Source: Neurospora tetraspora
Taxonomy: Eukaryota; Ascomycota; Sordariomycetes; Sordariales; Sordariaceae
DNA length: 64,000 bases
Reading direction: 5' to 3'
NCBI RefSeq assembly: GCF_033439725.1
Contig: NW_026944390.1
Span: forward strand, 1,240,001 to 1,304,000
Shown here: positions 1 through 9,216 of the stretch, one piece after another
How the letters are laid out: every line of letters begins with the position of its first letter
Numbering within the stretch: the first letter of the stretch is position 1
Position numbers and translations under genes: made by a program
The notes under the pieces: model-generated
What the model saw: only the letters and a program-made list of their open reading frames with translations
What the model was told of the DNA's origin: nothing
The model's database searches: none

Positions 1-680
1 GTTTGTTTGTGACCCTTCCTAGCCCGAATAAACCTATCTCAACCCACCCGTTCCCAAAACACCAATGAAAGTTGACCAGCGGTCTTGATCGAGCCAGCAA
101 ACACACCACCGCAGTCTTGGACTGCACAGAATCACTCGATTCACCCTCAGCCCACACTAGGGCAGAAAGAAAGTAAGCAAAGCACACGAAGATGAGTCCA
201 TTTGGATCTTATTGAGAACTTGAACAATGAAATGAGGCACTTGCCTCACGAAGACAAAGAGATAGGAGTGAGATACGACGATGGGCACTTACTTGCCTTT
301 CGAACAAAAGATCTGAGATAGGTAGGTTATGGTAAAGAGACTAAGTAGGATGTGTGTAGGGAAAATTTCAACCGTAAGGGAAAGGAGGGAAGAGAGATGA
401 ATGACATAGAAAGGAAAAAAAAAAAAAAAAAAAAAAGATTGGGGGGGGGGGGGAGAAGACAAAAGGACAGAAAATCAGAAACAAAGGAGAAAACGCAGGA
501 AACAGAAGGAGAAAGAGAGAGCCAACTGAAGCATCCAGGTATCATCTATCTGAGCCACACCACTCGGCTCAGCTTGCTTATTGTGAAATCTTCTTCTTCG
601 AAAGTGAATAGATAAAATTGGTATTATTGATTCGATTCGGGAAATGGCGAATCGTCGGGCGGGCGGTATAGGATTGGATC
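1..680. other. Left-edge non-coding block, CT-rich leader on minus strand
   Basis: No supportable coding region. Read on the minus strand, 327-560 is strongly pyrimidine-rich, like fungal 5' leaders, and a good splice donor (GTAAGTG) starts near 292. This may be the promoter and leader of a gene running off the left edge; that is inference. The block also contains an A23 run (414-436) and a G13 run (441-453). Confidence 0.35.
414..453 (+). repeat. Adjacent poly-A and poly-G homopolymers
   Basis: An uninterrupted run of 23 A (414-436) is followed after four bases by 13 G (441-453). Such tracts are prone to length variation and assembly error, so the exact lengths should not be trusted. Confidence 0.8.
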
Positions 681-3050
681 TGAAAACGCCGTAGATGGTA
701 TGTTGAAAGGCTTGTTAGTAAGGTAGACTACCTACATAACTCTGCGCGAGCGAGGGTTGAAACGGGCAGAAGGGGGGTGGGTGGGTGACTTACCTCCGGA
801 GCCTTCTAGGGGTTATTGCTGGTAGTGCCGTGGGATGATTTCAGTTCGTTCGCATGATGTTCAATGGGGAAGAACTGCTTGTTTGAGACATGTTATGTTA
901 TGTTAGTATACGAGAGAGGAGAGGACTCGCTTACCTAGGTACCTTTGAGTGGTTGTTGTCTCTTTGGCTAGTTTGACCTAAGAGGAGTAGGTTCCATTGT
1001 TAGCTGTCTAGAAGGGAGGAGGGGACTTACCAAGATTGACAAGTGCTTGATGAGTCCTTGAGGAGTGCGGATCCGCTAGGTTGAATGATCTGCAATGCGC
1101 TGATTCAAGTCATTTCGGCCTAGGAAGTAGTTACCTAGCTTCTCTGTGAAGGGGAGGTGACTTACCTACCTACTATAGGTAGTAACTTCTCGTCTTCAGG
1201 GCTCCACCGGTTTGCCTATAAATGGGTAGTTCCGGTAGCTTGCCAACAAGGGAGCAGATGACTTACCTCTAATGCGTCGAGATTTCGACATGGCTCAATC
1301 TCGTCCGACCTATTAAACGTGATTAGCTTGCCAGATTGGAGAAGGGAACCCTGAACCTTTGAAGTGATGACTTGAAGTGGAAGTTTGGTGCTTTTCGTAT
1401 CTGTTCGGACCTAGAACTAGTCATGAGTCTAATGGGAAGGGGGTGACTACCTAACTTACCTTTAATTAGTAGTGTTAAGTCTCGTCGCCCTGGAAACCAT
1501 CCGTCAGCCTGGAAACAGAGGGAGGGTAGCTTCCCTGCGAAGTGATCAATTGCGACTCCAATCGGTTCGACATCGGTCGGTTTCTGTCAAATGCTCTGTC
1601 AGCTTCTGAAGGGGGCAGAATGTTGACTACCCGTGAAGTATTGTGTCTGGATTATTATCGGTGTCTGCTGGCTCGTCCTAACAGTCGTCAATGGTCAGCT
1701 ATTTTGAAGAGAGGGGCCTAACTCACCTTGTGGTCTTATCGAGTTGACTCCGAACTGATTGCTGACCTGAAGACAGGAAGTTAGCTTGATAATGGGGGAA
1801 GGATGGCTTACCTGGTACCTAATTGGAGATCGGAAAATGACTGGGTCAATGGAGGGTGAGAACAATGTCAGGTCAGAGTCCCAAGTCGCATTTCGTTCTG
1901 TGGAAATGTTAGTAGACATTCAAGACGTGGTTGACTTGCCTCTGTCAAAGTGGCGAGTACATTTTCGGAAACAGGAGGAAGGATTCGAGGTTCGGAGTCG
2001 GGACCGGGCATCGGACGCCGTTCTACGAAGTTGTTAGCTTTCCAAGAGAGGGATGTTTGGCTTACCTGAGAAATAATAATTCGTCTGCTGCAGTGGGATG
2101 AGGTCCGACCTAGAAAGAGTCAGCTGTCAAGCCAGGGGTGGGGTCGACTTATCTGGAGTATTGCCTTGGTGGAATTGAATGGGATGGGCTCTAACCTAGC
2201 AAGAGTCAGCTTCATTCCATTGGGGAGGTCAACTTACCTGGAATCTGATAATGCCTTGGCGATATTGTCCTACAAAGTAGGTGTCAGGTCTCAGTTTAAG
2301 GGTCGGGATTGACTTACAGGTGCCGGATTGTATTTCCAAGATTGTCCTGTAAATAGGTTGTCAGCCTTCCAACAAAGGGATGTTTCACTCACCTGCGCAG
2401 TAACGGGCTTGTATCTCATGGGTAGGTATGCTTCGTCCTAGAAGTAAAACTTAGCTTTGGAACTAGGAGGGAGTAAACTTACCTGCCATTGTCTCCTTGA
2501 GCTGTTGATTCTGTGAGAAACTTGTCAGCATTCAATCAGGGGAGGGGTTGACTAACCTATGAAAAAGAGCATGCTTTGGTAAAGAGTGACCTGCGGATGA
2601 GTACCTAGTCAGCATAAAACTTGGGGAGGGGTGACTAACCTGTAAAGACTTGCGTTGGAGGAGAATACCCTGTGAAAGAAGTGTGAGCTTTACTCAAGGA
2701 AGGGAGGGGACTCACCTGTTACATGTGGCCTTCCTCGGTGTGATCGTCTACTGATTAAAAAGTTAGCTTGAACTGAAGGAGGGCTGACTTACCTGCAAGG
2801 AGTTGCCCTGATTGATGTCTTTCGTGATAGGTTTCTGAAAAAATCGTCAGCCTCTCAATTGGAAAAGGGGTGACGTACATGTGAAAAGGGAATGAGGGAC
2901 TCCGAGTTTGGTTCTATATAGGTAGTTAGCTTAGTTCCTAAAGGGGAGGGATTCCTCAACTGGTAGATCGTAAAGTAGGTAAAATGGCAGTGATGGACAC
3001 CGCCTTGGAGATGGTGATATCGGGTTGTTATCTGTAAATGATGATCAGCC
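681..3050 (-). other. Ladder of at least 23 mini-introns and micro-exons
   Basis: On the minus strand this block alternates between introns of about 40-60 nt and exons of about 28-86 nt. Well-defined examples are introns 2748-2792, 2670-2715, 2591-2639, 2511-2556, with exons 2716-2747 (32 nt), 2640-2669 (30 nt), 2557-2590 (34 nt) and 2483-2510 (28 nt). Nearly every intron shows a GTAAGT, GTGAGT or GTTAGT donor, then a C/T-rich stretch, a GCTGAC or GCTAAC branch point, and a TAG or CAG acceptor. Between 1990 and 2960 the repeat interval is about 80 bp. A further, longer intron-like unit (donor near 793, ACTAAC branch near 710) lies in the presumed 3' UTR. Whether the spliced product is a protein or a non-coding RNA is not settled; see the candidate CDS at 861-2489. 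Confidence 0.75.
861..2489 (-). CDS. Candidate micro-exon gene with a SANT/Myb-like motif (provisional, possibly broken)
   Basis: Joining the micro-exons from the ATG at 2487-2489 (context GAGACAATGG) keeps one frame open for roughly 270 codons, far longer than expected by chance at this composition. The spliced frame includes ERNATWDSDLTLFSPSIDP (exon near 1800-1897) and, in the exon near 1168-1215, NRWSPEDEKLL, which matches the first helix of a SANT/Myb domain. The next exon reads NQRIADHST, then an in-frame TAG (1076-1078), then RIRTPQGLIKHLSIL, which resembles helices 2 and 3. The frame then runs to TGA at 861-863. Several donors are abnormal (GC near 1940, AT near 2152, a non-GT site near 1535), so this may be a decaying gene. 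Exons upstream of 2489 are open in a different frame, so start and phase are uncertain. I do not recognise the family beyond the SANT resemblance. Confidence 0.4.
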
Positions 3051-3877
3051 TCGTCTCGATGTGTTAGGAATTGTTGGTTCAGATGAGGCTCTTCTCTTTA
3101 TACTCAGCCGTGATATTCGTTGTTGAAGTTGCTTTTGTGTTCGTGATCTACAAGTCATGTCCAAGATGTGCCGCCTGATGACTTCGAGAAAAATTTCCAG
3201 AAATATGGAGGCAGCCACAAGTATTTATGCTAACATTCCCCTGAACAATGTGGGGGATTCCGTTCGGCCCATGCCGTGAACAATAGATTGTTCCTCGAAC
3301 GGGACTTGGATGGAAACAAAGAGTGTCTGTCCTGCCTTTCCTCCGGGGAAGCATCCCGGTCTTTATGGGTCACCTTTGCTCAATGCCTGGTAAAAACCAT
3401 TGGCTGAGGTTCTCTGTCTTCGACTACACGGGATCTACTTTCGTTCCCCGGCCATTGTGAACTATTGGTAGCACGCGGGTGTGGCTTTCTGTTGTTCCTC
3501 GGAAGTCGGGTCCTGCTCACCCGGCTTTGTCGAGTACCGGAGCTCGGGTATACCTCGACCCAAGCAGGAGCCGTAACCCTGGACAATGGACCAAGCCGGG
3601 TCTTATGGTAGCTCACGGCTGGCGTTCCCAACCAGCCACAAAGGCCAAAGAGTTCCTCGAAAGTGTTTGAAAAAAGGTGAAGTCGAAATAAGAATACAAT
3701 ATACGGGTTGCTGCCAATTGGATATGGAAAGAACAGCGCATTACCACAATGCCAGACCAATTCCATAAGTCTCTCGGCGGTGGGAAGTAGGAGCAGTAAA
3801 AAGGGAAACCACGACATAAGAAAAAGGCAAAAGAAACATAATCCAGGGATCATAGCCGGTGGAAAATGCAAAAGTTA
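3051..3877. other. Intergenic, nothing clear
   Basis: This stretch lies 5' of the micro-exon ladder and 3' of the tRNA-Leu gene. It may hold the promoter of the ladder transcript. I see no supportable gene: the longest minus-strand frame (to 3871) is low-complexity and runs into the tRNA. Confidence 0.5.
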
Positions 3878-3968
3878 TGACAAGAGTGGGATTCGAACCC
3901 ACGCCCTTTCGGACTGCGATACTCAGGAATCCTGAACACAGCGCCTTAGACCGCTCGGCCATCTTGCC
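3878..3968 (-). tRNA. tRNA-Leu(CAG) with intron
   Basis: Read on the minus strand the gene starts GGCAAGATGGCCGAGCGG and ends with the T-arm GGTTCGAATCC and the acceptor strand TCTTGTC plus discriminator A73. The 7-bp acceptor stem pairs with one G-U. The anticodon stem CTGTG/CGCAG encloses TTCAGG, giving anticodon CAG, interrupted after position 37 by an intron of about 11-12 nt. The long variable arm fits a class II leucine tRNA. A and B box promoter elements are inside the gene. It reads CUG codons. Confidence 0.92.
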
Positions 3969-4594
3969 TTGTGATGTTGTTGAATATCTGTTTGGGTCAA
4001 GAGCTTATAAAGCTAACATCCAATACGTGCAATCCTTGGTTCGGATATCAAACCAACGACGCGAAACATGGGCAGAATGGATTGAGTTGGATGCTTGCCA
4101 GAAAGAAGTATCAGGCAAAGGGGAGCGTCGCCAAGAAAAGAATGAATACGCACTTTGGGGTAGGGTTGGTCGCGACAGCCACTGATATGGTCATTTCAAG
4201 CAACCAGAACTCAACATTGGGAAAGACCGTACAACAGTAAAAAGAAACCAGAGTGAAAACAATCCAAAACTCCCATTTGTTCCGTTAGATACATTCTCAG
4301 GCACCTTGACCGGGTAAGTATGCCTCCCAGATAACCATAAGTTGATGATAGTCGAGGCAGTACACGTGTGTGCTGTCTCTGTAAAACGATCGAAAGATGT
4401 GTTCCCAGCATCTAAACCGGAAAGCTGACGATCAACGTCCTCATGTCCTCCTTCTCCGATCATTCCGAGCCCTCGAGCTCTCTCCATAGCCAAGTAGAAA
4501 CATGAGCATTATCTGTTGTTCCCCCTTGGTTTCTCACCTCTTCAGATGGTTGCACCCAAGCAACCAATCTCTTCCGCATTCCCTAGTCATCACT
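3969..4594. other. Intergenic / 3' region of the ATG33-like gene
   Basis: This contains the tRNA 5' flank and the presumed 3' UTR of the minus-strand gene that ends at 4595. Short open frames here are not convincing. Confidence 0.5.
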
Positions 4595-5443
4595 TCAAGC
4601 AATGACAATAGTCCGCTGTCCCAGCCCATCGCCCCAGATGCCGACAACCGACATCAAGAACGCAACGCCAGCCACAGCGCTCTGGACAATGTTCTTCTTC
4701 AAGAACACCTCCACGTTAGCGCGGACCTCCTCGCCATTGACATTAGCCAGCTCCTCCTCGACATCTTCCGAGCCCGACTCGCTGTGGGAAGGATCACCGA
4801 GAACCTCGTAGCTAGCCTCCAAGCCGCGCGGCGTGCTGGTCTTCTTCTTCTGCTGGCTGCTGCGGGCGGTCACGAACGAGACGGAGGACATGCCGGACGA
4901 GAACGAGGCGGGGACGGCGGGGGTGATGAAGCTGAAGTAAGGGCCGAAGAAGCCCGAGGTGATGAAGCGGGAGCCGAACACAAGCAGCGAGGTGTAGATC
5001 AGGTACGGGTGGCGGTAGGCGCGCGGGGAGAGGTAGTAGGCGAGGGCGAAGGCGGAGCCCGAGACGGTGCTCAGTGTGCGCAGGTGCTTCTTGGCCGAGG
5101 TGGATAGCGATTCGAGCGCGCGCGCGGCATCGTTTGCGGAGGGGAGGGTCAGGAGAGCGGGAATGGTGAGGGTCGAGAGGGTGAAAGAAACGCCCTATGC
5201 AAGAAGTTGATGGTTAGCGATTGAACAATCCTAATCAGCGTGCGATAAGGTGAAGTCAAGCGCGTAAGCTCGAATCTTGAATTGCGCTCCTCGGTGACAT
5301 GATATAAAAAAGACGAGTGCCGAAGTAATAGCAGTTGTCCCGGCAGCGGAAAAGAAGAGGCGCGGGAGAGATGGACGTACTGTTAGGAGGCCGAGGGACA
5401 CAGTCCCTACAAACTTGAGGACGGAAACGCCTCTCGTAGTCAT
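4595..5443 (-). CDS. ATG33: Autophagy-related protein 33 (mitophagy membrane protein)
   Basis: Two exons, 5443-5381 and 5194-4595, separated by an intron with GTACGT donor and CATAG acceptor, give 220 residues. The protein begins MTTRGVSVLKFVGTVSLGLL, a hydrophobic N-terminus typical of filamentous-fungal Atg33, with membrane segments at about residues 8-25, 63-77, 84-110 and 197-214 and a hydrophilic, acidic Ser/Glu-rich loop (about 130-185). In yeast Atg33 sits in the mitochondrial outer membrane and promotes mitophagy; that role is transferred by family resemblance, which is weak between yeasts and moulds. A less specific label would be small multi-pass membrane protein. The plus strand upstream carries a telobox-like CTAAACCCTAACCC near 5985. 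Confidence 0.72.
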
Positions 5444-6294
5444 GATGGCGACCTGGCCGTCAACGAACGGAGGAAGATGAGGAAAGTCGATGTGAGATGG
5501 AAATGGTTGGTTCACAGAAGGTCTGGAATCTCGGCGTGTCGGGTCAAGAGATGTCAAAGGCAAAATCCGAGTCTACAAGCTTCCTCAGCTTGGGAAGTGG
5601 GGGATCACATTAGGTGCTATCGTCCGCACAGAGGTCCCGCAGCATGCGATTGCGGGCAAGTCATGACCGCACGGCAACACCCACCACCCATCACTGCCAG
5701 CCAGTCCCGTTCTCCCGGCCACACGCGGGCCTGCCACCTGACGAGGGGACACCACAATGAGATAAATACGGTCCATTTCACCACGTCTTTGTTCACCCGC
5801 CCTCGGAACTCTTCCCCCGTGTGGCTTGACACTCGAGTCCTTTCAATTGTTGTTTGAAAACTTCCGGCCGTTAAGGTGGCAGAAGCGGAGAGCGAGCATG
5901 GACCAACAAGCAGCAGTTCCCCATCATGTTGCGTCATTGTGAAGCTTCCGGCTCCTCCCCCAGATTCTGTCGACAAGCTATACTAAACCCTAACCCTGCA
6001 TCGCATTTGGAACAAACCACCATCAGACGGGAGAACTCGACAACACAATCACTCTGAATAACTCGGGCATCATTGAGCTCTCCTCCCGCCGAATCTCAAC
6101 AATGAAGAGTTGGATCGTCAAGTCAGGCCGTTTTCTTTTAACAAGCCGGCATGAAGCAAGCGTTGAAGCATACGTCTGTCATGTGAACTGATGTTTTGGA
6201 TCGTGCACCTCGTCGTCAGCATTTTTCTCCTGATAAACGCTACCCATTATACTCGAGGCCGCATTTATAAGTACTGCTTCTGGCCATAACTATC
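5444..6294. other. Intergenic: ATG33 promoter and 5S upstream region
   Basis: No gene seen. It contains a telobox-like AACCCTAACCC element near 5985-5998 and the TATA-type element of the 5S gene at about 6264-6271. Confidence 0.5.
6264..6271 (+). promoter_or_regulatory. 5S rRNA upstream TATA-like element
   Basis: TTTATAAG lies about 28 bp upstream of the predicted 5S start. Dispersed Neurospora 5S genes are known to need a TATA-type element at about -29, so spacing and sequence both fit. Confidence 0.7.
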
Positions 6295-6413
6295 ACATAC
6301 GACCATAGATGGTAGAAAACTCGGGATCCCGTCCGCTCTCCCATAGATAAGCTACCAATCGCCTGACTAGTAGTTGGGTCGGTGACGACCAGCGAATCCC
6401 AGGTGTTGTATGT
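6295..6413 (+). rRNA. 5S ribosomal RNA, divergent isotype
   Basis: The 119-bp sequence begins ACATACGACCATAG and ends GTTGTATGT, forming the terminal helix. It keeps the internal control and loop sequences AGTAGTTGGGT, GGTGAC and AGCGAATCCC, and is followed directly by a T-rich terminator (6412-6432). It differs from the common Neurospora 5S at several helix positions, but changes are paired: GGTAG is opposite CTACC in the inner stem, and GTCGGTGACGAC forms a hairpin. This looks like one of the dispersed 5S isotypes rather than a dead copy. Confidence 0.88.
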
Positions 6414-7513
6414 TTTTCTTTTTATTTTTTTTGCATTTTTTCTCATCAACTCACTATTATGAACTCTTTCTCCTGTTCAGTTATCTCCATGTCCAACGTT
6501 TCTTTGCATTGGCTCTTTTTCTTACTCCTGTCCACACGGTTTATACTAAAGGAGGCTCTTCAAGCAGACCATGATTCAAACGCGTTGGGCAAGATTTATT
6601 GGTCTCAGGCCCGTTCTCACAAAGTCGTACTTTGGGAAGTCGATAAGCAAAACATTCCTGTATGCATGCTTGTAGCCTTACTAAAACCACCGAGTGGCTA
6701 CCTATAGTTGTCCTTCCTTTCCACTGGTCTGATTTCGCAAAAGAGTCAGTGAATTCTGTTACCGACAAAGACGCGGAGGGATGGTATTTGTGTTGACAGA
6801 TGCCTTCGGAAGCTATGTTAGTGGAGATTGGATCATGCTCGTGAGTTGGTGGAGATATAGTGTCCGCCGACTGAGTGGCCTGACCATTTCTGGAGTCGGC
6901 ACCGTCGTTGTTGGAGCATGAAGGTGCTGCCATCGCTGGGGTAGTGGACGTCGGCCCCCGCCATGTTGCTGATGAATAGTAAAAAGTGCATGAGCAATCG
7001 TAGAAGCTAGTGCTCAAGCTCAAGTGCATCCTGGATGAAGATCCAAAGAGAAAACATATCGATAACGCTGAGTAGAGAGGGAACAATCAAGCATGACACA
7101 ACCTGGGAGAGATCGCAGGGCTTTGAGATCACAACCCAGTCTACAGCCGAGACGTATCCGTCAGGTCATGACAAAGTGCTTGCTCTGTCCACCACCTCAG
7201 TAAAAGGTCTCGACTGCTAATAGCCCATCAGCTCCTCGGAGTGTATCCAATACAATCACCATGCCCTTGAAATCCACTTAGACAGCAACAGCAAGACAGA
7301 CCAGATGGGAAACGGAGGAACAGACGATATGGACCAATGAGAAAAGAAAAGCCCTTGACCTGATCAACTGTCCACTGTATTACTGAGAAAGCCCTGCTCG
7401 TTCATCTGAAACCGGCTCCAAACACGCTTTGTAGGTAGTAGGTATTTCCCTTCTTCCCCACGCTCGACACACTTTTCCTCCCTCCTTCACAAACACCCTC
7501 CGTGCCAGGTGGT
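6414..7513. other. Intergenic
   Basis: After the 5S terminator I see no supportable gene. A 181-codon minus-strand frame (6541-7086) has no ATG at its start, low domain content and no introns flanking it. The 3' UTR of TMA20 enters from the right. Confidence 0.45.
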
Positions 7514-8262
7514 TTAATCCAACGCCATCCTCCAAAGACCATCACCAAGGGAATGCGCCTCCTCAATCACCGGGCCCTTACCCTTTTCCTTAATCTCCTT
7601 AGTCCCCGCAACCAGCACACCAACAGCACAAGCCTCCTCCTTACCCTCCGCCAGAACCACAACCGGCTCTCCCTTCTCCAGCTCGCGACTCCAGTGCCCT
7701 TCCTCATCCGCGCCCTCATTAGGCACCTCGATCTCGCTCTCCTCAGCCTCGGCAGCGCTCTTCTCCCTCGGCGGCCTCTCATGCGGCAGCGGCAGACGAC
7801 CGCCCTTACTCGTCAGACCGGGAGCCATCAGGGTCGCGCCGGACAGGACAAAGCGGATGGCGCCGCGGTCTATCCTGATGGTGGGGAAGCATTGCGGGAA
7901 GCGGTGGACGAGCTTGAGGTGGGGCACGATGGTGTTTTGTTGCGAGGGCGTGTCGGCCTGGAAGAACAAGGGGGTGGTGCCGTCGATGACGTAGAGAGAG
8001 ACGCGGTCGGGAAGCTTGATCTGCTCGAGCGAGGCCTTCTTGGGGATGATGTCGTCGATGAAAGGCATCAGGAGCGGGTAGGTGGTCAGCAGCGATTGGC
8101 GCAAGTTGCGCTGGATCGAGGATTTGAGCTTTTGTTTGGGCGAGGGGGTGATACTGTTGGAGAGAAGGGTTAGCGGGTGTTGAGGAGGCGTTGCGATGGC
8201 GGGTAGTAAAGTGGCATTGGTTAGGGATCAGGGTGGGGGATGGCATACTCCTTCTTGAACAT
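7514..8262 (-). CDS. TMA20: Translation machinery-associated protein 20 (MCT-1 family)
   Basis: Exons 8262-8249 and 8153-7514 (intron 8154-8248, GTATGC...CAACAG with a GCTAACC branch) encode 217 residues. The start MFKK is diagnostic of Tma20/MCT-1, and the N-terminal block includes SSIQRNLRQSL and a PKK-containing segment. The C-terminal half is a PUA domain with RIDRGAIRFVLSGATLMAPG at about residues 97-116 and the closing LGDGLWRM. A Glu-rich insert lies between the PUA halves, longer than in yeast. Tma20 pairs with Tma22 (DENR) on the 40S subunit and recycles post-termination 40S subunits by removing deacylated tRNA. The 14-nt first coding exon was chosen because it restores the conserved N-terminus in frame. 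Confidence 0.93.
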
Positions 8263-8895
8263 GTTGGCGGTGTTTGCGTCGCTGTACTTTGCGACTTTTG
8301 TAGATTATGTGTTTTTAGTATATCAGAACTGTATGTGCGGAATTCGTAGTCGTCGTAGTGGCGGGTCTTGATGTAGGGACCGTCGCGCTGGGATGTGTGT
8401 GTTGGCAATGGAGGTGAACAGAGTGCTTCCGCGCTGGATTCAATGGAAACTGAATGCGACGGTCGCGACAGGCGATTGATGGCGGGGGAGGGGAAGAAGT
8501 CGAAGGTGGGGCCTCGATCTCGGCTTGCCAAGACCGCCTTGCTGGGATGTGCAGCAGACAACAGCCGCGCAAAAGCAGCCGGGGACAAGGTGTCGTCATA
8601 GCGGAGCCGATAGAGGGACAGTTGACGCCGATAAGGTCCAACCTTTCTACAGATGGAAGGGGTCTACAAAGGGTCTCCGGGGCAACGGCATCTACACTAT
8701 ACCAGCCGTCAAGGTGCTCACAACAAGTTGCAATAAGTCATGACAGGGTGGTACTGTATGTAAATTCATCGCATTCGTTAAACACAGCGCCATGCTGGTA
8801 TCTCCATAACTCATAACTCGCTTAACTACTCCAGGTCATGCCATCATGTCCTCAAGACTGGTATAGCCATCTTCATCACCGCTCTTTGTTCCTCT
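8263..8895. other. Intergenic: TMA20 promoter, 3' side of the inhibitor gene
   Basis: This holds the 5' region of TMA20 (G-rich on the plus strand) and the 3' flank of the protease inhibitor gene. No separate gene is seen. Confidence 0.5.
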
Positions 8896-9216
8896 CTAAC
8901 CGTGGAGAACGTGGCTGACCTTCCCATCCTCGCCCACATGTACGTTGAGACGGTCAGGGTTGAAGTCCTTAGTAACCATCGAACCCGGCTCGATGATGCG
9001 CGTTTGCTCTGGGAGGTCTTTCTTGCAGAAAGTCTTTGGGCAAGAGAGTCAACTTTCTTGTCCAGGCACCGTCTTTGTCGGCATCAACAAATGGAATGTT
9101 CTTACAGTCTCCGAAGTGTGGTCAGCGAGGGTCTTGCCGCACAACTTGTTCATCCACTCCTCCGTCTTCTGGACCGCGGGGTCGTTGGTCGTAACGCCGG
9201 GAACAACGAGAGGCAT
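8896..9216 (-). CDS. Small serine protease inhibitor, I78 type
   Basis: Two exons, 9216-9106 and 9033-8896, give 82 residues with no signal peptide. The second exon carries the family signature: TFCKKDLPEQTRIIEPGSMV followed by TKDFNPDRLNVHVGEDGKV, matching the peptidase inhibitor I78 pattern in which the loop around the Pro-Gly-Ser inhibits subtilisin-like proteases. Lack of a leader suggests a cytosolic or vacuolar target such as proteinase B, by analogy; this is inference. The intron runs GTAAGA...CCAAAG in phase 0. The first in-frame ATG upstream (MKTHIPDK) is not used because MPLVVPG fits homologues and has a good context. A TATA box lies 137 bp upstream. Confidence 0.88.

Noticed and set aside
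680-3050. CRISPR-like or satellite reading of the regular 80-bp ladder
   Set aside because: The shared words are splice-signal words in fixed order and the segments between them are not related to each other; there are no exact direct repeats.
680-3050. snoRNA host gene with intron-encoded box C/D RNAs
   Set aside because: The introns (about 45 nt) are too short to hold a box C/D snoRNA, and I found no consistent C and D boxes in the exons.
3380-3871. 163-codon minus-strand ORF
   Set aside because: No ATG-supported domain, low-complexity hydrophobic start, and it abuts the tRNA gene; probably chance.
4191-4493. 100-codon minus-strand ORF
   Set aside because: Lies in the 3' flank of the ATG33-like gene with no domain content.
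5985-5998. Telomeric repeat
   Set aside because: Less than two units; better explained as a telobox promoter motif. The GGGTTAGGG at 36712 is likewise too short.
6541-7086. 181-codon minus-strand ORF
   Set aside because: The frame does not start with ATG and shows no recognisable protein features.
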